Assembly: GCA_023390175.1 (NCBI GenBank)
Contig: JAEWDK010000008.1
Location: 62,001-126,000, forward strand
Reading direction: 5' to 3'
From: Bacillota bacterium
GTDB taxonomy: Bacteria > Bacillota > Clostridia > Oscillospirales > Acutalibacteraceae
Length of the DNA: 64,000 nucleotides
Below the pieces are notes generated by a model. It made no database searches and had not been told where the DNA came from. It saw only the letters and a list, made by a program, of their open reading frames with translations. Positions 52,412-61,226 of this stretch are shown here, piece after piece (the stretch's first letter is position 1; every line of letters starts with the position of its first letter). Position numbers and translations under genes: made by a program.

Positions 52412-53470
52412 CTACAATACAATTTCCTTGCCCAAATCTGACGAGTCGTACAGCGACTGCATGATTTTTGCGGTAATCAGTGCCGAATCGATGTGTGACG
52501 GCAGCTTCTCGCCTGAATCAATACAGGTCAAGAATGCGTCAATTTCCTTTTGATAGGGCTGTTCAACCTGGTAAGTAGGGGTGGATTCAATCAGCGCGCC
52601 GTCCTTTGTGGAATAGACTGTGAAGTTTCCGCCGTATTGCAGCCGCACGCCTGCTTTATCCCCCAGAAAGTCAATAAACATCTCATTCTGATTAATATTT
52701 TGTGCCCAGGCTCCGTTAACGGTAATACTCGGCCCTTGAGTCCGAATAAATCCGGTAATAAAATCCTCCACATCATAGGTGCCGTTTTCCACCGGGGGGC
52801 CGGCCCACATATCCACGTAATCATAGCCCTTGATGTCTTTGCCCAGTTTGGAATAAGCTTTTCCGGAAACCGTTAAAGGCTTTGGATCGCCGCAGCAGTA
52901 CATAATCAGGTCAAGGAAATGCACTCCCCAGTCAATCAGCACGCCTCCGCCTGAAATTGCTTTTGTGGTAAACGCTCCCCCAAGGCCGGGAATGCTGCGG
53001 TAGGAACGGAAGCTTCCATATACATGATAAACTTCGCCCAGTTCCCCCTGGTCAATCATTTTCTTGATTCTATTTACCGCTGTATTAAACCGGTTGACCA
53101 CGCCAATGTTCAATACCTTGCCTGTTTTATGCTGAATTGCCTGCATTTCTGCCGCTTCAGCATAAGTTTTGGCAGCAGGTTTTTCGCAAAGAACGTTTTT
53201 TCCTGCTTTCAAAAAATCGGTGGCAATCTGCGCATGAACATTATTTGGTGTGCAAACGGAAACAGCCTCAACCTCTTCGTCACCCAAAATATCCTTGTAG
53301 TCCGCTATGGCAGTACCCAGGCCGTATTTGTCCACCATTGCCTGCGCTTTATCCAACTTGATATCACAAAAATATTTGATTTCCGCCTTATCATTATTTA
53401 TATATGCCGGAATATGTTCTGCGGTAGCAATCGATCCGCAGCCAATCACCGCAATTTTCTTCCTACCCAT
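52412..53470 (-). CDS. Gfo/Idh/MocA family oxidoreductase (first in operon)
   Basis: NAD(P)-dependent dehydrogenase of about 352 residues. Rossmann motif AVIGCGSIATAEHIPAY, then SVCTPNNVHA and the catalytic Lys in VLCEKPAAKTY, and DWGVHFLDLIMY with the conserved His/Asp. I start at ATG 53470, with AAGGGG upstream; the frame is open to 53548 but those codons overlap the acetyltransferase gene. Such enzymes commonly oxidise sugars at C1 or C3. The substrate is unknown; context points to an N-acetylated or amino sugar. Confidence 0.9.
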   Translation of the reverse strand: MGRKKIAVIGCGSIATAEHIPAYINNDKAEIKYFCDIKLDKAQAMVDKYGLGTAIADYKDILGDEEVEAVSVCTPNNVHAQIATDFLKAGKNVLCEKPAAKTYAEAAEMQAIQHKTGKVLNIGVVNRFNTAVNRIKKMIDQGELGEVYHVYGSFRSYRSIPGLGGAFTTKAISGGGVLIDWGVHFLDLIMYCCGDPKPLTVSGKAYSKLGKDIKGYDYVDMWAGPPVENGTYDVEDFITGFIRTQGPSITVNGAWAQNINQNEMFIDFLGDKAGVRLQYGGNFTVYSTKDGALIESTPTYQVEQPYQKEIDAFLTCIDSGEKLPSHIDSALITAKIMQSLYDSSDLGKEIVL

Positions 53471-53513
53471 AAATCTTATCCCCTTTTTATAAATTAAAAT
53501 GAGCGGCTGCCTG

Positions 53514-54296
53514 TCAAAACCATGCATCCGGTATGGCCGCGAAATCATCGAACAGCCGGGGGTTTTTATTTAACATTTCGATTGTCACACGAAATAAATC
53601 TCTGGCGCGGAACAGCATGCAGTGCGCATCCCCAAAAGTCGTGTTTTGTATCAGATGCCGGCTGTACATAACCGGCTCCAGCTTTACAAATGTATCGGAA
53701 TTGGAATTTTCGTGTCTAAGGGAGGGTACACTGATTAAACGGTCTTTCTCGTCTTTGACAAATAATTGCTGGTGATCTGCGCTCAGCCTTCCCGGCACCT
53801 TCGCTACCTCTTCAATGCAATGCACGGTCGTGTTTTTTGAAAAATCAACGCCTACCAGCAGAATTTCAGCGTCCCTCATTTCAAGCTGACCATAGCAGGA
53901 CTGCGGTGCGCAGGGGGTGTCAAACCGCTCCTGCCCGCTTGCAAAAGATTCTGCTTCCCGGCCAAGGCAGGAAAGCGAATGAGTAGGGTGCAGCGTCCGG
54001 ATTACCCCCGGGCGCTTTCGGAACAGTTCCGGCAGCAAGCCAACGCAGACCTTGCTTTCTTTGACATCGAATACAGGATTTGCCGAATCGACGGTACTCC
54101 ATGTGTGGGCCGGCAGTATCAGCAGGCCGTCCGACAGATATTCGCTTAAAGCATCCAGCACACTGTCAGCCCCGCCCTCAACTTCCCCAATGCTCTTCAT
54201 TGAAGAATGTACGAGAAGAGTATCCGACGGGTGAATGCCCATCCTTGATAAATCTGCCATCAGTGATTGTTTTGTATGCAATCCGTTCACCCCCAC
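53514..54296 (-). CDS. AAC(3)-fold N-acetyltransferase family protein (Antibiotic_NAT)
   Basis: 260 residues of the AAC(3)/YokD family. TLLVHSSMKSIGEVEGGADS near the N-terminus, LILPAHTWS, and the HPTHSLSCLG motif with the active-site histidines are typical. Characterised relatives acetylate the 3-amino group of aminoglycosides with acetyl-CoA, but many chromosomal members have no known substrate. The location, between NanE and sugar oxidoreductase genes in a sugar operon, argues that it acetylates an amino sugar in catabolism rather than a drug. GTG start at 54296 or 54290; both lie near AGGAAGGTGG. Confidence 0.85.
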   Translation of the reverse strand: MGVNGLHTKQSLMADLSRMGIHPSDTLLVHSSMKSIGEVEGGADSVLDALSEYLSDGLLILPAHTWSTVDSANPVFDVKESKVCVGLLPELFRKRPGVIRTLHPTHSLSCLGREAESFASGQERFDTPCAPQSCYGQLEMRDAEILLVGVDFSKNTTVHCIEEVAKVPGRLSADHQQLFVKDEKDRLISVPSLRHENSNSDTFVKLEPVMYSRHLIQNTTFGDAHCMLFRARDLFRVTIEMLNKNPRLFDDFAAIPDAWF

Positions 54297-54339
54297 CTTC
54301 CTGCCGATTTGAAAGCCGGCCTTCGCTTAATCGACTGTA

Positions 54340-55035
54340 TTAATCCGCTTTATGAATATAATTCACGAACTGCTTTGTGATTTCCCTTGGGCGTGTGATT
54401 GCCGTACCGACAACCGCCGTCCAAACTCCCAGCCCGAGTGCTTTTTTTAATTGTTCCGGCGTCCATATTCCGCCTTCCGCAATAATAGGAAGGCCGAGTG
54501 TGTCAACATACTGCTTCATAAGGTCAAAATTCGGAAGCTGTGTGCCTTTGGTATATTCCGTATAACCGCACATGGTGGTTCCGACAAAATCAAAGCCGAG
54601 CTCTTTGGCTTTTACGCCTTCCTCATAGCATGACGTGTCGGCCATTAGCAGCTGATTTGGATATTTTTTCTTTATCTCGTGAAAGAATTCCTCCAGCGTC
54701 CGGTTGTTTGGTCTGGTACGCTTTGTCGCGTCCAGTGCAATAATGTCCGCTCCGACTTCGGCTAAAGCATCGATTTCTTTCATGGTAGGCGTTATGTAGA
54801 CATCGCTGTCGGGATACTCCACTTTATACAGAGCGATAATCGGAAGGTCCACTGTCTTTTTTATTTCGGCGATGTCACTTGGGGAATTGGCCCGAATGCC
54901 GACCGCACCGCCCTCGCGGGCGGCAAGCGCCATTCTTCCCATGATAAACGGGCTGTGCAGCGGTTCCGTACTGAGTGCCTGACAGGAAACAATCAGGCCC
55001 CCCTTTATACGCTTTAAAATTTCATTTTTCTCCAT
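54340..55035 (-). CDS. nanE: N-acetylmannosamine-6-phosphate 2-epimerase
   Basis: Converts ManNAc-6-phosphate to GlcNAc-6-phosphate. The 231-residue TIM barrel shows GGLIVSCQALSTEPLHSP at the start, ALYKVEYPDSDVYITPT, the ADIIALDATKRTRP strand, GFDFVGTTMCGYTEYT, and the phosphate-binding IAEGGIWTPEQ and AVVGTAITRP. All are NanE hallmarks. No sialate lyase, deacetylase NagA or deaminase NagB is in the window. The ROK kinase encoded at the far end of the divergent cluster could supply the phosphorylated substrate. Confidence 0.95.
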   Translation of the reverse strand: MEKNEILKRIKGGLIVSCQALSTEPLHSPFIMGRMALAAREGGAVGIRANSPSDIAEIKKTVDLPIIALYKVEYPDSDVYITPTMKEIDALAEVGADIIALDATKRTRPNNRTLEEFFHEIKKKYPNQLLMADTSCYEEGVKAKELGFDFVGTTMCGYTEYTKGTQLPNFDLMKQYVDTLGLPIIAEGGIWTPEQLKKALGLGVWTAVVGTAITRPREITKQFVNYIHKAD

Positions 55036-55053
55036 AACATATCTCTCACTTCA

Positions 55054-56610
55054 CTATATAGTAAATTCCATATCATCCAACTTGATATAGAAATTAATAT
55101 AAAACACGCCATCCCAGTTAAAATACAGATTGTCAATCGTGATAACAGCGCCTTTATATTTCCTGTCAAACTTCTCCAAAATCATTTGATTCAAATGGTC
55201 TATAAAATAATTTTTCACTTCATCATAATGATTTTGCAGTGCATACGGGTTAATTCTGCCCTGTGTTTCCAATAAAAACTTGTGCAGCACATTGGACTGG
55301 AACAGCCAGTCGCAAACAATACTTCTAAGCTTGAACTCCTCTGCGAGTTTAAACTTTTCATAGTCATCCTGAAAGCGGTGATAGTAGCTTGCAATAACAG
55401 TTTGGGCAAGAACCACGCCAATTGTATTTTGGGAGGTGTTCCACCCGCCCACCGCCTGCACCTTGTCATAGATTCCCGCAAGGGCAGCGTAATCCATAAA
55501 CTCATTTTCACAGCCGTTGCAAACGGAAACTTCCGCAATGCCAACCGCTTTTTGGTAACTGCGTACGTAATAATCAATATACCTGATAAATTCATGCATA
55601 TTAATATGGCTGGTAAAGGTCAAATCCTTCGTGCCCTGCTCCATGGATTCAATCATATACTTTCCGGGGGAATTAACCGCCAGCATACAATCCGAATTCT
55701 GAGAGTTATCCTCAACAATACCGCCAAGCGACGTAATCTGCGACTTAATGCTTTCGTTGAGCGGCCTGTCTTCATAGTTGGGGACAATCGCCGGGCCCAG
55801 GGTGGACGAATACCGGACATAAACACGGGGAGTGTAACCTTTGATCAGATTGAAAACACGTGTAAACAGCACGCTTCCCACCTCGTCAGCGCCCGGATAA
55901 ACCAAAACCCTGTCCATCAGTCTGTCCTTTCGCACCTTATCGGCGATCGCAGCCTGATCCATTGCGGCATATCCGTATTCCGCAGTGTCATCCTTGGGAA
56001 CCGTTAAAACGTCGAATACGCCTTCTTTCACAAGGTCAACGCAAAAAAGGTTGGTAAAGCGGTCAACGACTCTTCTGTCCATAAAGTCTTTCAGGTATTC
56101 CTGCGGAATGGAATTTGCAAGAGCGGCCAGCTCTGCCTTCTCCTCTTCATTCGCATGATTGCGGGAGGTCTTATCCGTTAAATACGTGTAACGCCAGATA
56201 TCCCTGCCGTAGGATTCCCAATAATCGGGGTCCTCGTGGGCATCGTTATAAGCCGCCACGCGCGCGGCCAGATTGAATGCATGTATCTTTATATTGGGAT
56301 TAATCTTTTTTAGTTTCCTGAAATTATCAAGTGTTTTCTCACAATCCTCACAGGTGCGGTGATGCGTTCTTGAGTTAATAATGTTGCCGTACACCAAGGT
56401 GTCAACGGAAAGGATTGCATACTCGCAGGAGGGGGCGTTCTCAAAAATCCATTCCCAAATTTTATTGTAGTTTGCCGGGGTTTTGAGCATTCCCATATCC
56501 TCATAAGCCGGAACCAGCAGTTCGATTCCGTCCGCCATTTGCGCGAACTTCTGAGGAAAATAGTAGTTGCATGCCCTTTCGTCCAGCGGAACATAAATCA
56601 CTTTTGTCAT
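55054..56610 (-). CDS. DUF4127 family protein
   Basis: 518 residues with no signal peptide. The opening VIYVPLDERACNYYFPQKFA is the mark of DUF4127, a family of unknown function often found near sugar genes. Other segments that look conserved are YAILSVDTLVYGNIINSRTH, VYPGADEVGSVLFTRVFN and NGCENEFMDYAALAGI. The many Asp/His/Glu residues suggest a metal-dependent enzyme, possibly a hydrolase, but I see no named catalytic motif. It lies between permease and nanE genes, inside the operon, so it should act early on the imported substrate. Confidence 0.8.
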   Translation of the reverse strand: MTKVIYVPLDERACNYYFPQKFAQMADGIELLVPAYEDMGMLKTPANYNKIWEWIFENAPSCEYAILSVDTLVYGNIINSRTHHRTCEDCEKTLDNFRKLKKINPNIKIHAFNLAARVAAYNDAHEDPDYWESYGRDIWRYTYLTDKTSRNHANEEEKAELAALANSIPQEYLKDFMDRRVVDRFTNLFCVDLVKEGVFDVLTVPKDDTAEYGYAAMDQAAIADKVRKDRLMDRVLVYPGADEVGSVLFTRVFNLIKGYTPRVYVRYSSTLGPAIVPNYEDRPLNESIKSQITSLGGIVEDNSQNSDCMLAVNSPGKYMIESMEQGTKDLTFTSHINMHEFIRYIDYYVRSYQKAVGIAEVSVCNGCENEFMDYAALAGIYDKVQAVGGWNTSQNTIGVVLAQTVIASYYHRFQDDYEKFKLAEEFKLRSIVCDWLFQSNVLHKFLLETQGRINPYALQNHYDEVKNYFIDHLNQMILEKFDRKYKGAVITIDNLYFNWDGVFYINFYIKLDDMEFTI

Positions 56611-56663
56611 AGGTACACTTTCCCTTCTAAGACTAAATTGTGCAGCTTGATTTTATAAGGAAA

Positions 56664-57494
56664 TCATTTTAACCCTGTGGTTGAAATTCCCTCGATAAAA
56701 TACTTCTGTGCAAAAAGGAACAACAGCAGAACAGGAATCATAAACAGTGTCGAGGCAGCCATGAGGGAAGTCCAGTCAACGGTGTGTTCATTCAGGAATG
56801 CCTGCAACCCAAGGGATAGGGTATAGTGATCTGCGCTGTTCGCATAAAGCAGCGGAGCAAGGAAGTCGGAAAACGTGTACAAAAACGAGAAGATGGTAAT
56901 CGTGGCAAGACCGGGCTTGGTCAAAGGCATAACCACTTTCATATAAGTCTGCCAGCCGTTGCAGCCGTCAATTTTGGCCGCCTCCAGCAATTCGTCGGGA
57001 ATGGTCAGCATAAACTGACGTAACAAAATGATATAGAACGGATAACCGAAGAACGCGGGAATAATCAGCGGCGCAAATGTACCGACAAGATGCCATGTCA
57101 CCCACAGTTTATAAAGAGGAATCATCGTAGCGGTGTAGGGAATCAGCATGGTGGAAACAACCACCGAGAAAAGTACCTCCCTGCCGGGCCACCTGATTTT
57201 AGAAAGGGAATAGGAAATCATGGGTGTGACGATCAGGGTACCGATTACGTTCATTATGGTAACATACATGGTATTTCCCAAATAACGGAAGAACGGTATC
57301 GTTTTAAAAACATTCGCGTAATTGCCCAGGTAGAATTGCACGGGAAAAATACCGATATTGGGATCAAACGCCTCGTCATATGTTTTAAACGAGGTGCAGA
57401 TCATGATAACAATCGGAAAAACAAAAATTAAGGCCAGCAAGATCAGGAAAAGATGCGGTATGTACTGTTTAATGTTGATATGTTTCGCTTTCAT
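56664..57494 (-). CDS. Carbohydrate ABC transporter permease, MalG type (CUT1)
   Basis: 276 residues, six predicted helices beginning with IPHLFLILLALIFVFPIVIM. Coupling loop LLEAAKIDGCNGWQTYMKVV. The C-terminus QKYFIEGISTTGLK is typical of the MalG group. No ATPase gene is in the operon, so a shared ATPase is expected. It is 20 bp after its MalF-type partner. Confidence 0.92.
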   Translation of the reverse strand: MKAKHINIKQYIPHLFLILLALIFVFPIVIMICTSFKTYDEAFDPNIGIFPVQFYLGNYANVFKTIPFFRYLGNTMYVTIMNVIGTLIVTPMISYSLSKIRWPGREVLFSVVVSTMLIPYTATMIPLYKLWVTWHLVGTFAPLIIPAFFGYPFYIILLRQFMLTIPDELLEAAKIDGCNGWQTYMKVVMPLTKPGLATITIFSFLYTFSDFLAPLLYANSADHYTLSLGLQAFLNEHTVDWTSLMAASTLFMIPVLLLFLFAQKYFIEGISTTGLK

Positions 57495-57514
57495 GAATAT
57501 TTTCTCCTTTCACC

Positions 57515-58438
57515 CTACTGTAGGTCGACCCATTTTTTTGACGTTTTCGTCAAAATAACAGTCATCAGGCCAACAACAAGGAACAGGATCCAAGCCATGG
57601 CGGAAGCGCGGCCCATTTTGAGGTAAGTAAACGCATTGTAGTACAGGTAGAGCGGATACATCAGGAGGGAATCCTGCACACCGCCTGAAGCGCCCTGTAC
57701 CAGGTTGCCCGCCTGTGCGGTAATAATAACATATACCTGAGTAAAATACTGGAATCCGTTGATCACGGCCAGAATAATCTGATAAAGCATTACATGGGAA
57801 ATGCAGGGGATTGTAATGTTGATAAATCTTCTAAAGCTGCCTGCTCCGTCTAAAGACGCTGCTTCATACAGTTCTTTTGACACATCCTGGATTGCGGCAA
57901 GGAAAATAATTGTGGTTGTTCCAACACCCCACAGGGAAATTAAAATAACCGACCAGTGGGTGTACATCGGGTCGCCCAGCCAGTTAATGGTCGGTATGCC
58001 GAACAGGTTTAAAAAACGGTTCAGGTACCCGTTGAGGGGATCAAAAATCCAAATCCAGATCATCGTGGAAGCGACCATTGGCAATATTGACGGAACGAAA
58101 AAAATGGAACGGAAAATTGCTCTTCCCTTGATTTTTATGTTAAGCAGCATTGCAGTAATAAGTGCAAGGATGATTGTAGTCGGAACTGATATGATGACAT
58201 AAGCCAATGTGTTGGACATACTTTTGTAAAACAAAGGGTCTGACAATAAAGAGGAATAATTCGCCATTCCAACCCAAGTCGGTTTTTTAATGGCGCTGAA
58301 ATCAGTAAAGCTGTAGTATGCAGACATAACAATAGGGTAAACGCTGAATAGCAGAAAACCGATTACCCACGGTAAGGCAAATAAAACACCGGATAGCGTA
58401 TTATTGTCCTTCTTACGCTTTTTGGACTTTGGAAACAT
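57515..58438 (-). CDS. Carbohydrate ABC transporter permease, MalF type (CUT1)
   Basis: About 307 residues with six helices, the first being LFALPWVIGFLLFSVYPIVM. Coupling loop LYEAASLDGAGSFRRFINIT. I start at ATG 58438, with GGGCGG upstream; the frame is open to 58543 through a stem-loop and is not convincing there. It follows the binding-protein gene. Confidence 0.9.
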   Translation of the reverse strand: MFPKSKKRKKDNNTLSGVLFALPWVIGFLLFSVYPIVMSAYYSFTDFSAIKKPTWVGMANYSSLLSDPLFYKSMSNTLAYVIISVPTTIILALITAMLLNIKIKGRAIFRSIFFVPSILPMVASTMIWIWIFDPLNGYLNRFLNLFGIPTINWLGDPMYTHWSVILISLWGVGTTTIIFLAAIQDVSKELYEAASLDGAGSFRRFINITIPCISHVMLYQIILAVINGFQYFTQVYVIITAQAGNLVQGASGGVQDSLLMYPLYLYYNAFTYLKMGRASAMAWILFLVVGLMTVILTKTSKKWVDLQ

Positions 58439-58505
58439 GAATCGCACCGCCCTTATTAACAGTTTCAGTAATGGTTTAGGTTCTATGCAGATCTCATTAA
58501 ATTGT

Positions 58506-58543
58506 GTGTACATATGCAGCGAAGTCACGCTGCATATGTACAC
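58506..58543 (-). promoter_or_regulatory. Intercistronic stem-loop after the binding-protein gene
   Basis: GTGTACATATGCAGC (58506-58520) and its exact inverse (58529-58543) form a 15-bp stem with an 8-nt loop, and no T run follows on the minus strand. It likely stabilises the binding-protein mRNA and lets only part of transcription pass to the permeases. Confidence 0.65.
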
Positions 58544-58560
58544 CTATCAAACTATGAGAA

Positions 58561-59874
58561 TTATTTAAGATTTGCGGAGCTCTTTTCAAGCTGTGCCAGT
58601 TCACTGTCAACATTACCACCGAGGAGTACGTTCTGTACTGCCGTTCTGATGTTCTTGTCATATTCTGTGCCGTCTGTCATTTGCGGCAATGTAACAAGGT
58701 TGTTTTTGGCAATAATGTCAAGATAAACTTTATAGAGAGGCTGAAGATTAATGATGGATGGATCTTTCACAAGCGCCTTGGTGGAAGGCAGATCGCCCTT
58801 TTCTGTGATAAAGATTTTTGCGCCTTCACCGGAGGAAATGTACTTTGCAAAGTCAAAAGCGCCCTCTTTGTTCTTTGTGGTGGAAGGAATATAAACCATG
58901 GAGGTGTCCATCATGGAATAACCGTCGCCGCCCTTTGCAGCGGTACCCGGCAGAGGCATAATGTCGAAGTTTACATTAGCGGTTTTTGCTGTTTTGTAAA
59001 GCCAGGAACCGTCAATACGGAATGCCTGTGTGCCCGCGCAGAACGGATCTTGCGGCGTATATTTCTTTGAGTTGCCCGAGGTGATGTAATTGTTCAGCGG
59101 AGCTTTGCCGAAGGCTTTTACTTCAGCAGCTGCATACTCAAGAGCTTTCTTGAAGCCTGCGTTGTTCGGCGTGAGCTTGTCCGCCGCTGTGCCGAAATTG
59201 TCGCCGTTGGCATAAGTATAGCAATAGTACCAATAGCTGTCCGTTACGAAAGGATCACCCATTTGAGTGACTTTACCGCCGGAAACCTTTGTCGTTTTTT
59301 TGCTCATATCCATGAGCTCTTCCAGTGTCTTCGGCAGAGTTGTGATGCCTGCTTTGCTTAAAAGGTCTTTATTGTAATACAAAGCAAAAACATTTACGCT
59401 GATCGGAAGGCCATATGTTTTACCCTGGTATTTCTGCTGATTGAACGCGGCATCAACATAAACGGAGGTGTCAAACTTATCGGCTGCAATCAAATCATCA
59501 AGGGGCATTGCAATACTTTGCGTTGCGTAATTCGGGATACTGCCTCCAAAGTCATCCGTAATATCCGGGCCCTGTCCGCCGGAAATTGAGGTAAGAACCT
59601 TTTGCTGATCCGGTGTGCTTAAGCCAACAACTTCGTACTTATCCTGGCTCTTGTTGTAAGCAGCGATGACTTTTTCAATCACCTTTGCTTCATCCCCGCC
59701 CCAAAGGTACCAGAAGTTAACTTTCTGTTTTGCCGTTGTCGACTGAGCCGGTGCGCCTGACGCTGCCGCAGCAGAACTTGCGCTGCTGCCTTGTGAGCAT
59801 CCTGAAAAAACAGATGCTGACATGACAATCGCCATAGTTAGCGCAGCTAGCTTTTTAAAGGTTACTTTTTTCAT
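58561..59874 (-). CDS. Extracellular sugar-binding lipoprotein (SBP_bac_1, CUT1)
   Basis: About 437 residues with a lipoprotein signal ending in VFSGCSQG. The mature start is Ser/Ala-rich, then KQKVNFWYLWGGDEAKVIEK opens the group-1 binding fold. The segment GISVNVFALYYNKDLLSKAGI-like and the region near SYWYYCYTYANGDNFG are typical. I start at ATG 59874, with GGAGGG upstream; the frame is open to 59988 through the promoter region. First gene of the operon; the ligand is inferred to be an amino-sugar-containing oligosaccharide. Confidence 0.9.
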   Translation of the reverse strand: MKKVTFKKLAALTMAIVMSASVFSGCSQGSSASSAAAASGAPAQSTTAKQKVNFWYLWGGDEAKVIEKVIAAYNKSQDKYEVVGLSTPDQQKVLTSISGGQGPDITDDFGGSIPNYATQSIAMPLDDLIAADKFDTSVYVDAAFNQQKYQGKTYGLPISVNVFALYYNKDLLSKAGITTLPKTLEELMDMSKKTTKVSGGKVTQMGDPFVTDSYWYYCYTYANGDNFGTAADKLTPNNAGFKKALEYAAAEVKAFGKAPLNNYITSGNSKKYTPQDPFCAGTQAFRIDGSWLYKTAKTANVNFDIMPLPGTAAKGGDGYSMMDTSMVYIPSTTKNKEGAFDFAKYISSGEGAKIFITEKGDLPSTKALVKDPSIINLQPLYKVYLDIIAKNNLVTLPQMTDGTEYDKNIRTAVQNVLLGGNVDSELAQLEKSSANLK

Positions 59875-59989
59875 AAAACGAATCCCTCCAGTTTTTTTGT
59901 TTCTGCAAATACTACTGCAGATTTGAAAATCCCAAAAATGCAGCCCAAAATTATGCGTGATTTCGGAAGCATTTTTATGACTTATCAAC

Positions 59990-60033
59990 AGTATAGCATA
60001 AAAAAAATATTTTTCAATAATATTTGAAAATAT
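59990..60033 (-). promoter_or_regulatory. Promoter of the amino-sugar operon with overlapping inverted repeat
   Basis: On the minus strand TTGAAA (60017-60012) and TATACT (59995-59990) are 16 bp apart, with TGC before the -10. An imperfect inverted repeat ATATTTTTCAA-TAATA-TTTGAAAATAT around 60007-60033 covers the -35. It is a candidate RpiR operator. The surrounding 437-bp intergenic region is very AT-rich and otherwise holds only the divergent promoter. Confidence 0.55.
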
Positions 60034-60233
60034 ATTTTTTTAATACACTATTTATACAATAAGCTTTATAAAAATAAGTATATTTCAACAAAACTTTATT
60101 TTATTATTAGCCTAAAATAAAAAAATAAAAAATTTTTTCTATTTTAGCAACAATCCATTCGAATTATTGGAGTAAATGTCGGATATAGTTTTGATTAATT
60201 TTATCCCTATCAGTACAAATTTTCAGCATCTTA

Positions 60234-60268
60234 TTGAAAAAAATTTTTTTTGGTATAAAATAGATAAT
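60234..60268 (+). promoter_or_regulatory. Candidate promoter of the ROK-rpiR operon
   Basis: TTGAAA (60234-60239) and TAAAAT (60256-60261) are 16 bp apart; GATAAT at 60263-60268 is an alternative -10. It is about 45 bp before the ROK start codon. Confidence 0.45.
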
Positions 60269-60311
60269 AGGATTATTTAAGGCTTCATTTTAGGGATTGG
60301 GAGGTGCCTTA

Positions 60312-61226
60312 TTGAAAATAGCGGCGCTTGATATTGGCGGCACAGCAATTAAATATTGCCTTTATGACGACCAATATAAATTGGAAAAAGACATGGTTTT
60401 TGAAACACCGACAAACGCACTTTCGGGCGGCAAAGTATTAATGGACAAGGTATGCGACATTATTGCCTCGCTGGGCAGCATCGACTTTATTGCAATCAGC
60501 ACAGCCGGTCAGGTTGACCCTGTGGCAGGCTCCATTATTTATGCGACCGACAATATTCCGGGTTACACGGGTACCCAAATAAAAAACCGCCTTGAGGCTT
60601 TTTTTAAGGTACCGGTTATTGTTGAAAATGATGTAAATGCAGCTGCATTGGGTGAAGCCGCATTTGGCGCCGGTGCGGATTATGACGATTTTCTGTGCTT
60701 AACTTACGGAACCGGTATTGGGGGCGCCATTATTATAAATAAAGAGATTTATTACGGCGACACCTATTCCGCCGGGGAATTCGGGCACATCATTACGCAT
60801 GCCGGCGGTTTAAAGTGCACCTGCGGCAACAACGGCTGTTACGAAAGTTACGCTTCAACCAGAGCACTGATTCGTACCGTTCAGCAATACAGCGGTTTGG
60901 AACTGAACGGCCGTGAGATTTTTTCAGTGTTGGAGAGCAACCCAAAAGTAAAAACAGCGGTGACCGCCTGGATTGACGAAGTCGTGTACGGGCTCGCTTC
61001 CCTGATTCATATTTTTAATCCGCCGTGCATTATTCTTGGTGGGGGAATTATGAACGAGGAATTCATCCACCATTATATCCGGCAAAACATTTCCCATCAT
61101 ATTATGCAGAACTATCGAAAAGTCGAAATAAGGAAGGCTACGCTGGGAAATACCGCAGGTTTACTGGGAGTGATCCATCTTGCAAAAACACATTCAAAGA
61201 AAAGAGGCGGTACAAACAATGTATGA
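60312..61226 (+). CDS. ROK family sugar kinase, probable N-acetylmannosamine or N-acetylglucosamine kinase
   Basis: About 304 residues. The phosphate-binding DIGGTAIKYCL at the N-terminus, LTYGTGIGGAII, GEFGHIITHAGG and the zinc motif CTCGNNGCYE are all intact, so it should be a catalytic kinase rather than a ROK repressor; there is no helix-turn-helix domain. I start at TTG 60312, with GGGAGG upstream. The nearby nanE supports a role in phosphorylating ManNAc or a related N-acetylhexosamine. It overlaps the rpiR gene by 8 bp. Confidence 0.9.
   Translation: MKIAALDIGGTAIKYCLYDDQYKLEKDMVFETPTNALSGGKVLMDKVCDIIASLGSIDFIAISTAGQVDPVAGSIIYATDNIPGYTGTQIKNRLEAFFKVPVIVENDVNAAALGEAAFGAGADYDDFLCLTYGTGIGGAIIINKEIYYGDTYSAGEFGHIITHAGGLKCTCGNNGCYESYASTRALIRTVQQYSGLELNGREIFSVLESNPKVKTAVTAWIDEVVYGLASLIHIFNPPCIILGGGIMNEEFIHHYIRQNISHHIMQNYRKVEIRKATLGNTAGLLGVIHLAKTHSKKRGGTNNV

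Noticed and set aside
53514..54296. Calling this an aminoglycoside resistance gene
   Set aside because: The fold is right, but it sits in a sugar-catabolic operon with no resistance context; family members often have other roles.
60312..61226. ROK protein as a NagC/XylR-type repressor
   Set aside because: It has no N-terminal helix-turn-helix and keeps all kinase motifs.
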